Positions 13,380 through 23,900 of a stretch of 64,000 nucleotides of DNA are shown here, in pieces. How positions within the stretch are numbered: the first letter of the stretch is position 1; the number at the start of each line of letters is the position of its first letter. This DNA comes from Beroe forskalii (Eukaryota > Ctenophora > Nuda > Beroida > Beroidae), in contig WFMF01000199.1 of assembly GCA_011033025.1 (NCBI GenBank), forward strand, positions 1-64,000, given 5' to 3'. Position numbers and translations under genes: made by a program. The notes under the pieces are model-generated. The model made no database searches. It worked only from the letters and a program-made list of their open reading frames with translations, and was not told the DNA's origin.

Positions 13380-14371
13380 TAGAATTTATTTAAATCATAA
13401 TCTCTGTATTTGAACACCAACATGATCCTTCTTTCTTCTTCTTTGTAGAAAAAATATGACATGATCCTTTTAGATAATGGAGAGCAGTTCTTCACTTTAA
13501 ATGAAAGGCATTCAGTCCAAAGAATTTTATATAGAATTTGTTTCTTAAAATTTGTTTTCTTCTTTGAAAAGTCTTCTTAGAAAAGTATTGCAGATTGATG
13601 TGTTTTAAGAGACTGATTCTTCACTTCTTTAAAGAAATTAAAGAATTTTATAATTGATATATGTGTTTGAAGTGATTGATCATTTCAGTGAAACACAAAA
13701 ATTTCTAACATTTGAAATTATCAGTCATACAGTAGATTTTCACTGACACTCAAAAAAGATCATACTTTTAACTAGGCAGAAACATTATTAATATCCTTGA
13801 AGCAGGTATGTCAGACGATGTCTCCAGGCCCCATACTTCAGGTAACTTTGCAACTATGGCAAAAGGCATGCATGACATTATATTTTCGAATATACTAGGA
13901 TATAAAGTGAATGATGCGTAGTGATATTGACATGATTTGAACAGTTTCATATTGATGTAGATCATTCTTTGATTGCATTATTTTAGCCAGATCATATTTT
14001 TCATGTTTGGTAGAGTTAATTTGCTTCATTTTGCTACCCAGTGATGGCATTAACATACATTGAATCAGGTGATTTATAGACTGCATATATGTCTAAATAG
14101 TGATTCCATTGTCCTGTTCTGTAGAATGTAATTAATGACATATGATCATTTTATTTTTAGGCAGCTTTTAGCTTATCTTATATTGTTGCTAATTCAAAAT
14201 GTCAATTCATTGAAACTTTAAGCTTGCCTCTGAGACATAAAATGTTATGGAACACAATCTTTTCAATTGCTGCCCAATTATTATAGATATACAGATTGAT
14301 TTTATTACTAATTTTCCTTAGTTATCAGCTGGATAATATTTTTTCATTTAACTGACCCCTACGCTGTCTAG
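13380..14371. other. Probable 5' region or first intron of endophilin, no coding exon seen
   Basis: AT-rich DNA with no recognisable coding segment. The sequence just before 14372 is a pyrimidine-rich tract ending in CTGTCTAG, a splice acceptor, so at least one upstream non-coding exon is expected here or further left. Confidence 0.45.
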
Positions 14372-14382
14372 GTTTATGGAAA

Positions 14383-15767
14383 ATGGCTTTCTCTGGATTC
14401 AAGAAACAGATGGGAAAGACCACACAGGTAAATAGTTATCATTATAGTGGCAATTTCCTAAATACATCATGGCTTTACCATGTACAGTGTGATCATGCCT
14501 GTCTCACTAGCTGTTAATGACAGGCAATGAGCCACACATGATTATGCCATGTGCATGTAGGAGTTTGACTCATCCCCATAGGAATTTGAAAGTCCATATT
14601 TTATTTAGCAGTTTGATATAGCCCCTGTTAGCCTGTGAATCTATGTAGTAAAAGCAGCTTTGGAAGTTTGGACTTCATTTCCTGTTTTTTCCTAACTGTA
14701 GAGTGTAGATACTTTGTGTTGTACAAATTCATGATGAGATATCTCAACTTTCATTTCCTGGATATCTAAACTTTAAGTGAATTGTTTCATTATCCAAACA
14801 ACTATTATGATAGTAACATTTCAATACGTTCTATGTACCATGTTCACTTACACATTTGGTATTTAATTCTAAACAATGATATCACTTTTTCAGTTCCTTA
14901 GTGAGAAGATTGGAAATAAAGAGGGTTCTAAAGTTGACGATCATTTTGTAGAGTTAGAAAGGGTAGGTATTAATCTGTAATTATTAATAGAGCATTTAAC
15001 ATGTTACATGAATTCAATTATTTGTTGAGTGAGCTGTTAATGACACTTGATTATAGAATGTGTAGCTGTGCCCAAAACATGCCCTTTGTCTCATGTTTCC
15101 ATAATGCTATTAATGTTGGAGTTAATGTCATAAATACATGTGTATATGTGAATTCCATTAGCAACTGGTATCCAAACTGCTAGCAGCTCTGTCCTCCTTT
15201 GACCTTATTACAAACATAGATTTCTCTTCAGAATTTGGTGTACTGGGATGTTATTTAGATTTGTTGAAAGAGGATCAAATTCCATGAACTGGGATTGAAA
15301 TAAAGAAATAAGAATAATTGTGTTGCACGATGTTCAACTGTTTCCAAGAATCAATTCCCTAAAATAATCAACAACGACTTTCAACTTTACAACTACTTAA
15401 AATTCCATTAACTGAAGATAAAATAGCATTGTTTTCCTGCAGGTTACAGATAACACTGCAAGATGCATGGAAAACATCAACAACAAAATCATGGATTTCT
15501 TGCAGCCAAATCCTGGTAAGAACTATTTCCACTGATATGACGGTTCAACTTTTTGAAATGTGGAGTAACAGTTTTAACCTCAGATTTCGATGAGAATGAG
15601 AAATGACTTGTTTCTGATTTCAGTAACCCGAGCAAAGCTGGCAACACAAGCTCAGTACGCCAGAGCTCGAGGTACTGCTGCAGAGATGCAGTACCCTCAG
15701 ACTGAGAGACAAGTGGGGGAGATCGTGACGAAAAGTGCTCTGGAGATAGGGGAATACTCCAGCTATG
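14383..15767 (+). CDS. SH3GL: Endophilin-A (N-BAR protein), first four coding exons only
   Basis: Endophilins bind and bend membranes through an N-BAR domain and recruit dynamin and synaptojanin through a C-terminal SH3 domain in endocytosis. Exons: 14372-14427 (ATG at 14383), 14894-14962, 15443-15515 and 15624-15767. All have GT/AG borders and joining phases agree. The product begins MAFSGFKKQMGKTTQ, the family's amphipathic helix H0. It continues FLSEKIGNKEGSKVDDHF and ELER, then MDFLQPNP, TRAKL and a QYPQTE segment that align with the endophilin BAR helix 1. The first junction, after KTTQ, is where I recall vertebrate SH3GL genes having one. About 97 residues are present against roughly 350 usual. 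The rest of BAR and the SH3 domain are missing: no later plus-strand exon was found before the gap or beyond it. The gene is either truncated, mis-scaffolded or continues elsewhere. Confidence 0.88.
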
Positions 15768-16937
15768 GTAAGTGAGCTGTTGGAGGGTGTCTTGCTCGTA
15801 TCTGTCATGCCTTTGATTATTATAATGCTTTAATGTTGAGTGCAGTCTTCGTTACTTAGAAAGTTAGAAGGTTACAAAATATAATGGTTTGCTCAAGGAA
15901 TCAGGGTCGTGCAGCAGCCAGTTTAATTTAAACTTTTAAAGTATCATCCAGCATACTTATTACTTAGCAGGTTTTGCGATAGAATATATTTTATTTATAT
16001 TATATATTATATCTCCTGCCAATGTTGGGCCACGCCCTTTTTAGCTAAAATTATTAAAAAAAACTTTCGAGTTTTATATATAAAAAAAACAAAAAAAAAA
16101 CAAAACAAAAAACTTTCGAGTTTTTTCAAAATTCCTTCGCCATCGAGTAGCTCATGATGAATAAAAATTTTGAGAATTTTGTCCGCAATATCGGGTCACC
16201 CTGAGGGGAGTAGGTACACATCTAGTCTATTTAATGTCAATATTCATCAAGAAGGCCTTCATATTGAATGCTATTTTCATTCTGAAGAACAAAAGAATTT
16301 CAAAAAGCCAACAACTTGCCGAGAACAAAAATTGTCATAACTTTTTCTCTCCCTTTCAATTAAGTACGTACAAACGTACAAATTGACCCAGCGTCCCTCT
16401 CCCTAGTCCATCTGTTAGTTTCATTTGTCTACTTAATCAAGCAATAAATTTGATGTGATTTAAATTTATTTACCAATACCCAAAGTGTAATAATAATATA
16501 GATTTTACTGACCGCTATCAAAGTGACAAACGTAACTTCAAATAAATTGTCGTCTTTGCAGTTCTAATAATACCTTTAGTGAAACGCTAAAAATCTTCCG
16601 TACGTAAAGAAGCAGGTATCTTTGAACAAAAGTCTCAATTTAAGTTCAATCATAATTACAGTTGGAGAGCGTTGTGGCAAAAAGGCGGGTAATACAAAGA
16701 AGAAGGAAAAGGATATGCTGTCTCATTGTGTATCCAACCCAATCAAAAAAGGATACTGTAGTATTTGCTGCATATTATGCATAGCATAGTATGCGTATTT
16801 AGCAAAGAATGCGTAGCGTAATACCGTCAAAAATCGCACGTTCGTGTCGGAAAGGTCCATTATTCGAAACTACAAGCTTACAAGCTCCAGTGAGCTTTTT
16901 TTAATTGTCCCACGAGCAATTCTTGGTTTTCTCCGCG
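15768..16937 (+). promoter_or_regulatory. 5' flank of the receptor-like repeat unit (left copy)
   Basis: From 15879 the sequence (beginning ATATAATGGTTTGCTC) is repeated in inverted orientation ending at 35530, next to intact copy C. The inner part, from about 16440 to the start codon, is conserved in all four gene copies, as expected for a promoter. It contains ATGC-rich, octamer-like motifs (ATTATGCATAGCATAGTATG) about 160 bp before the ATG. The outer part contains (ACTTTCGAGTTTT) repeats and an A-rich microsatellite. The first 111 bp are endophilin intron. Confidence 0.5.
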
Positions 16938-18334
16938 ATGTTTCGTTACTTTGCATGGTCATGCACGATGCTTTTAGTCAACATTTTAGTTGTGCCACTA
17001 GATGCCGATGAAGAACAAGGTACAGCTGGGCCAGCTTCTACTAGGTCTGGAACGACTGACTTTTTTTCACTTATGAAAATTTGGATGATGACGATTTAGA
17101 GTCAAACCAATTATTGGGACTGAAAGAAGGAACCCGTGTCAGGGGAGCACTCGAAAGATATCTTCTACCAAGGCAATTGTATTGACACGTCAGGCTCCTA
17201 CGTACCTGTGACAGATCGAACATGCTTATTCGGAGTGCAGAACATGGCAGAGTGCTGGAAATATTGGCTACTGTCGGAGGCTTGCAGCATCTTCGTCTTC
17301 CAATTCATGAGTTTCACTTGTGCTCTCCACCGCAGTCCTTTAATTATAGAACCAAAGACATCATCCCAGATTTCTGAATCAAGCAACCGGATATATGGAT
17401 TGCTTGACATGTATGGAAACGATAAGTGATGTTTTGGCAACGCAAATCTTCAAAATTAGACGAGATAGATGGTGTCTATCTAAAACTACCAAAGGAGCCG
17501 TAAACGCACAAAACATCACCGTGGGCTACAAATTGAAGTCACTTCCCTGTTCCAAAGCCGATCTCTGGAATGTCACTCTTTTCGACAATGCCACAAAGCA
17601 TTCCGGAGGAAGAGATCAAGCAGTAGTTAGGATTTCCCTCCACGGCAATCCACAATGGAGCATAGAGCACGGTGTTTATAATACCTCTTACGAGCATTCC
17701 GTGCAAGTGGCTTATTTGTCAAAGACAAAGAATGTGCCCGGTCAGAGAATAGTAATGTCTAGAGATAATAATGCGAATGGTTGCTCGTATTCACTGATAA
17801 CTGAAGGCCCTCCAGTTCTCCTCCTTTTCACGTCCTTGCAACAGCAGGCAATTGACGATCTTGGTAAAAGCACCTCGGGATTGAAATTCCATAAACCTGT
17901 CTCAGTACGGAAGTGTTTGCTCAGTGCAGAACGGCGAGATAGTTAATGAGGGAAATACCCCCTTCTTTTTGGAGGGCAGCATAGTGACCATCCTCTGTTA
18001 TCCCGGCTTCCGGGTCCAGGGAAGCAACTCCTCTACCCGCCAACTGGTGACATGTGACGAGAGTGTCAATCCGAAGAGTTGTCTCAAGGATAAGTCTTTT
18101 CCTGATGTCTCAATTTACCTGGGTGTGATCGGTGTGCTGGCAGTGGCTCTCATGATCTGCTGTTACAACCTACCGTGGTCGTCTCTGTGTCGGAAAAGAC
18201 AGCAAGTGAAGCCTCAAGTTGAAGCGCAAAGTGAAGAGCAAAGTGAAGAGCAAAGTGAAGCACCAATTGAAGCACCAATTGAAGCACCAATTGAAGCACC
18301 AATTGGAGCACCAATTGAAGCTCAAGAGATTTAA
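16938..18334 (+). pseudogene. Broken copy of the receptor-like membrane protein gene
   Basis: This copy matches the three intact minus-strand copies throughout but has five frame-changing indels. These are two extra T in the T run near 17081; one base lost in each of two places near 17101 and 17127 (together these three restore the frame); about 5 bp lost near 17371; and about 11 bp lost near 17920. A TAG falls in the shifted frame at 17097. The signal peptide, Cys-rich, sushi-like, membrane and EAPI-tail segments can all still be read, in three frames. The ATG is at 16938. The upstream in-frame TTG should not be used as the start. Only net consequences were judged by eye against the other copies. 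Confidence 0.8.
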
Positions 18335-18496
18335 AAGTAAAAAAGAAGCTTGTTATGGGCGACGAGGATGAATGACTCGTGTGTTTTACGTCAGAATGGC
18401 TGATATGGTAGATTCCTCGTTGAGGAAAACGGACCAATTACCCGAGTCTGCTTCAAAAAGTTGAAAGAAAGTCTGCTGAAATTGTTTGGAATTATT

Positions 18497-19024
18497 GAAC
18501 TGTTGATAACACCAATAAAAATGATAATGTTATTTCTATTTTTTCATTTGTGTTCTAACCCCAAAGTAACCAAGTTGCATGCCCGGCTAGCTGTAGAACT
18601 CACATTCACTGTGAATTCCTTGCGCGTGCGATGGGATGAAAACCTATGGGATCTTAAAATATATGAATGCAGGCGGCATTGATAACACCAATAAAAATTA
18701 TAATGTTATTTTTATTTTTTCATTCGTGTTCTAACCCCAAAGTAACCAAGTTGCATGCCCGGCTAGCTGTAGAACTCACATTCACTGTGAATTCCTTGCG
18801 CGTGCAATGGGATGAAAACCTACGGGATCTTAAAATATATGAATGCAGGCGGCATTGATAACACCAATAAAAATAATAATGTTATTTTTATTTCTTCATT
18901 TGTGTTCTAACCCCAAAGTAACCAAGTTGCATGCCCGGCTAGCTGCAGAACTCACATTCACTGCGAATTCCTTGCGCCTGCGATTGGATGAAAACCTACG
19001 GGATCTTAAAATATATGAATGCAG
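18497..19024 (+). repeat. Three ~176-bp tandem units in the 3' flank, each with AATAAA
   Basis: Units begin near 18497, 18673 and 18849 and differ by few bases. Each begins with ATAACACCAATAAAAAT, a canonical poly(A) signal, and ends in AAAATATATGAATGCAGGCG. A 63-codon frame (LITPIKIIMLFLFF...) runs through each unit, but its stop and start overlap unit borders and 176 is not divisible by three, so it is a by-product. The same triple array follows every intact copy on the minus strand (31.7-32.2, 26.8-27.3 and 23.7-24.2 kb), and one unit remains at 29.99-30.15 kb. Confidence 0.85.
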
Positions 19025-19430
19025 GCGGCCCAAAGTATGTTACATGTAATATTAGACTGATATTAGGAAGAGGCAAGATCTTATGCCTCATCAGTAATCA
19101 TTTATACCCCCCACCTCATACCCCATACCTCACGCTATCATAAGTAGGTCAATCAGTCTCACCACTGAGGTATTTCGCTGATTGAAAACACTGGGCATCA
19201 CGTCATGGTATCTCGTCACACTGCGGTAGAGTAATAATGAGAGTGATAATGAGATCCAGAGATATAATGGTATCTTGTCACACTGCGATATATCTCATGC
19301 TATCTCACAACATGGATAAGGTTCTCCCATAACCGCACTGGTCCAAACATCATGCAATAAGTTCTCACATAACTGCACTTTATCAGTCCATATCACCATA
19401 TCATGTTACGTATCTCGTTACTGCTAGTAT
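19025..19430 (+). repeat. Distal 3' part of the receptor-gene repeat unit
   Basis: This sequence recurs in inverted orientation at 26390-26770, 29507-29760, 30510-30727 and 31325-31720. It includes a doubled GGTATCTNGTCACACTGCG motif around a GAGATCCAGAGATATAATGG core. It marks the downstream end of each unit. The plus copy stops matching exactly after GCTAGTATATAT, where a hairpin element begins. Confidence 0.7.
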
Positions 19431-19583
19431 ATATCACCACCAAAACCGTTGGACGGTTGGTCTAGTAACCCCCCGCTGGTTTGGATGTGATCAGCCCATT
19501 TTGTCTCTTTTCAGGTTCCGTTGTCACATCCAAACCCGCGGGGGGTTACTAGACCAACCGTCCAACGGTTTTGGTGGTGATAT
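19431..19583. mobile_element. Foldback/MITE hairpin with 60-bp arms
   Basis: Left arm 19431-19490 and right arm 19524-19583 are reverse complements with a single mismatch, separated by 33 bp. It begins ATATCACCACCAAAACCG and ends with the complement. It has no coding capacity. It sits at the exact point where the plus-strand receptor-gene unit loses similarity to the others. Confidence 0.8.
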
Positions 19584-19589
19584 CTTGAC

Positions 19590-20100
19590 AGATGTATGTA
19601 GTTTGAACCCATGTAACTTGCCAAAATGCAGTTTGAACCCACGTAACTTGCCCTCACGTAGCCCAAACCCACGTTACTAGCCCACACGCAAGCCGAACCC
19701 ACGTAACTTACCCTGACAAAGTCCAAAACTACGTTATTCTAACTTGGAATTACTAGAATTGATATATTTCTTAATTTCTACAAATCGTCCACGTGAACTC
19801 ACGTGCTAAAATATAGCGACCAGATCTATTTTCACGTGCATTAGTCGTATTTGAACTCATTTCAACGTAACCAAGTCGAAAATCCCGTGTGAATATCAAT
19901 TTCTTCAAAACCCCTAATTTCTACAAAACGTCCGTGTACTCACGTGCTGAAATATAGCAACCAGATCTAATTTCACGTGCATCAGTCGTATTTAACCTCA
20001 TTTCGACGTGATCATGTCGAAAATCCCGTGTAAATATCAATTTCTTCAAATCCCCTAATTTCTACAAAACGTCCACGTGAACTCACGTGCTCTACTAGAC
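19590..20100. repeat. Two short tandem arrays rich in CACGTG
   Basis: 19590-19735 holds about five diverged ~31-bp units around GAACCCACGTAACTTGCC. 19757-20100 holds about two and a half ~145-bp units beginning TTAATTTCTACAAA, each with several ACGTGAACTCACGTGC boxes (E-box cores). No gene is apparent. Sequence from 20100 to the gap is featureless apart from one TGACGTCA. Confidence 0.65.
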
Positions 20101-20541
20101 CAGCGTATATTTCCATCCCTATTCACTGCGAGACATGGAGAAACCATTATCAGTTCACGAGCGTATCACAGAATAGGACTACAGTATAAATTTTCGTCAT
20201 AAACATAATTTCAATCAATTTGCAGTTCAATTTTTAGAAGCCTCCCACGACAACAATCCTCGACCGATCGCCCTGAAACTCGTTCTATAGCTAAATCTCA
20301 AAGTCTAAAAGCAGCAGATCAAAGTAAAACATAATCCGATGAAAACTCTCTGAGTTAGACTTGTCCAAAGTAGCGCAAAATAGCATTCTATCGCAAAATA
20401 CGCTATTTTAGTGGTTTTACGCGATTTTGATGACGTCATCACAGTACCCAAATAGGCTCAAACCAACTTCGCATATAGCCTAAAAGACAATTCCGCCTTA
20501 GTACAACATACTTTGACCGGTCTCATCTCAAGATAAGTCAC

Positions 20542-20641
20542 NNNNNNNNNNNNNNNNNNNNNNNNNNNNNNNNNNNNNNNNNNNNNNNNNNNNNNNNNNN
20601 NNNNNNNNNNNNNNNNNNNNNNNNNNNNNNNNNNNNNNNNN
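20542..20641. other. Assembly gap, exactly 100 N
   Basis: A run of 100 N is the conventional filler for a gap of unknown length. Order and orientation of the left part (endophilin, broken receptor copy) and the right part (RhoGEF, intact array) are therefore not proven by the sequence. Confidence 0.97.
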
Positions 20642-20758
20642 TTTTTATTTGCTGTTTCTACAATGAACAAGCAACATACGTTATTCTATTTCTATGTTAG
20701 GCATTTGATTTATTTAATGAATTTAATGCATGATTTTGCTAATGCAGTATGCATTCAG

Positions 20759-20969
20759 TCAATATAATTCATGAACTTGACTTCTTTTCACTCCAATACC
20801 ACCGGAAATTGCATAATGGAAAAGAGCCCGTGACGAGTAAATCTGTAGGTGAGATGTTAAATGAGGTTTCAAAAATGATTCAAATATAGCATCAATCAAC
20901 TCCATTAACTCCTCGAATTTATCGATGAATTTGCTTTGCAACTCTTTTTCATCCTCAAGTTCTTCAGAC
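20759..20969 (-). CDS. ARHGEF: RGS-RhoGEF exon: C-terminal helices of the RGS-like domain
   Basis: The acceptor (TATTTTTTCAG) lies just above 20969. The exon reads SEELEDEKELQSKFIDKFEE, then LMELIDAIFESF, then SRALFHYAISGGIGVK. In ARHGEF1/11/12 the RGS-like domain closes with a charged helix, a KiEEvL helix and a final segment ending in hYm.HlGvrvK. The order and spacing fit. The donor is uncertain: GGTGGTATT near 20808 or GTGAAAAG slightly further are candidates, and the frame is open to 20759. The first codon needs two bases from the previous exon, whereas the 39951-40048 exon supplies one, so at least one exon between them has not been found. Confidence 0.6.
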
Positions 20970-23900
20970 CTGAAAAAATAAGAAGAATCAATCAAAGGAA
21001 TATAAAAAAATAATGGAGAATAATGTGCATTGATAATGCACAATCTCCCATAGGGAGGGCAGGTTGCGAATTATTTATTTGATTTTCAGAATAGTTCAAA
21101 CTTGGGTTAGAAAATATGAATTCAACACGACATTTTGTTTTTCTCATTATAATCAATTTATTCGGTATCATAATTCACTGATTTAACCATCAATAAGACC
21201 GCCAATAATTGTGTATACATTCGAAAGCTTAGATCCTCTTGTTATGAAAGGCTATTATCATATAGCAATGTACACAACACCTACAATCACAGCCCCTAAC
21301 AATAATAAACTGCGTACACACATCGCGGACCCTCATTATTATGATAGCGTGAAACATGTTTTTATATGATGAGTACACGAAAATATGCAATGTTTTACGT
21401 AATTAAATCCCCATTCTAAACTCTGATAATGACGCAATTAATATAAATCCGCCGGTTCTATTATTCGGGGCTGATATATGTAATTTTATTATTATTACAC
21501 AGAGGGACTGAAAACTGATACTGTAAGTGAGAATGTGTGTGTAATCGGGGCGCAAGATACAAAAGGGCAGCTAAGATGACGTCATTATCAGAGCGAAAAT
21601 CATTAAGTTGTTTACGTTAAACAGCCTACTTTTTGTTCGTAAAGAAGTTCCTGGATTCTTGGAATAGCAGAGTATTTTTGTGCAGGATTTTCAGCTTCCT
21701 TTTTTGGCACGCTGCACAGAATGTATCAACATTCAGCCGCAAAAATCTTAAAGTATCATCAGAGATCGATCATCATTATACCAAGTTCTATAAGAACTAG
21801 AAACAAATGTAATTTTAATCTACAAAAGACAGTATACAAAGTTGCAGTGATCCTTTCTACTCATGTCTCTGTTTTTTGATTATAATTTCAAAGATATTAT
21901 TTTCAATTGAGCGAATTTGGTCAATGAGTAAATGGGTATTATTAGCTCCAAACATCAGCTCGTAGCAGCATTGTACGTTCACTGTAATGTTGATTGTACT
22001 TTTGGAATTGCGATTTTGGAAAAAGGTGATGAAAAAGCAGCATTTCGGTGTTCTGTGGATTCTAGATCAAGCTGAAAGGTACAGGAACACACTGACACAC
22101 AAATATCTGGCATGTTCTGTAGCATCTCTGTAACAGTATCCCACTACTCAAATCTCGGTTGTACCAGGATATTTCATGTATACTTGGAGACTTCATGGCT
22201 GTATCCGGAATGCCGGTACTATCATGGTTATTATGTAATGGTACTGTTTCTGTTATATTTACTGTACCAATGCTTCAGTAAGTATTATTATCTACATACA
22301 CAGTACGGAAGTGCTAATCATGATCAGCAATCATCCGTGTCTCAAAATTTCAGAAAATTTCACCAGAAAATTTTAACAGAAAATTTTAACAGAAAATTTC
22401 AACAGAAAATTTTAACAGAAAATTTCACCAGAAGAGCGGTTACAGTATTTCACAAAGACAAATTCCTGAAGACCTGAGACTTCAAACTAATGAAATAAAA
22501 TGGTGGTTGGGGAAAAATTTTCCATGGCAGATTGACGAATCAAATCTAAGTACTTGTGAGCTGAAATGTAGTGAAATAGCACATACACAGCGTGGCGATA
22601 GATGCAAAAATCATATTTTTTGTCGTGGAATTTGCTTTTGGCTTGAAATGTAGTGTTTTGAGGGTAACAGTACCATAATTTTACTGTAACCCTGAACCTT
22701 TAAAATGAAGAATTCTTTGACACCTTACGAGACAAATTTATAAGGTGCGAAATTTGGGGATTTTTCGAAAAAATCCCACTATTTTGTTATCCACAAAATT
22801 CCAAAATGACGTCATCATCATACGTTAACATGCATAATATTCCCAAAATATCTCCATATTTCGTACCCCCAAAATTTCGATCCCCGGAATTATTGTACCA
22901 TATCAAATTATTTCGTAAGGTAAACAAGAGTTGCTGTCTAACAATTCCGTTATACAAAAACATCTGTTGTACAAAATCCAAAAGTGTTGTTACAACTTGC
23001 GAATTCCTGAAGGTACTACAGTTTGCACACTGTCGTAAATATAACAGTAGTATGTCCATAATATAGCACATCATTATTATCACATCATTATTGACACACA
23101 CACACGCACACAAGTCTTTTGTCAAGTTGTTATAGTATCGCTCTCTCTCATGTGTCTTGGGCAAGCTGCCAAGTAAATATATACTTTAGTTTTACAACAC
23201 TACTTAATAATACAATCAAATTTGAGGATTTCTAAAGATGAATAAAATTTCGAAGATGCCACATTCCTGCTTTCCTGAATAAAACTTGTTGTGTCATTGC
23301 CTCTCCAACCAAAACAAAGATAAATAAATATATCGTGACAGATACACACATATCGTGCGTATATTTAAAGTGAGGGGTATGTATGATGTGAGGGGTATAA
23401 GTGAGGGGTATGTATGATGTGAGGGGTATAAGTGAGGGGTATGTATGATGTGAGGGGTATAAGTGAGGGGTATGTATGATGTGAGGGGTATAAGTGAGGG
23501 GTATGTATGATGTGAGGGGTATAAGTGAGGGGTATGTATGATGTGAGGGGTATAAGTGAGGGGGTATGATGTGAGGGGTATAAGTGAGGGGTATGAGGTG
23601 GGGGTATAAATGATTACTGATGAGGCATAAGATCTTGCCTCTTCCTAATATCAGTCTAATATTACATGTAACATACTTTGGGCCGCCTGCATTCATATAT
23701 TTTAAGATCCCGTAGGTTTTCATCCCATCGCACGCGCAAGGAATTCACAGTGAATGTGAGTTCTGCAGCTAGCCGGGCATGCAACTTGGTTACTTTGGGG
23801 TTAGAACACAAATGAAGAAATAAAGATAACATTATTATTTTTATTGGTGTTATCAATGCCGCCTGCATTCATATATTTTAAGATCCCGTAGGTTTTCATC

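Noticed and set aside
16905-16937. Upstream TTG start adding 11 residues (LSHEQFLVFSA) to the receptor-like proteins
   Set aside because: TTG is not a usual animal start. The next in-frame ATG gives a compact signal peptide, so 16938 and its equivalents (25801, 28912, 33844) were used.
22112-22477. 121-codon frame with Tyr/Leu-rich start
   Set aside because: It lies in a RhoGEF intron and runs through the AGAAAATTTTAAC repeat; no family match.
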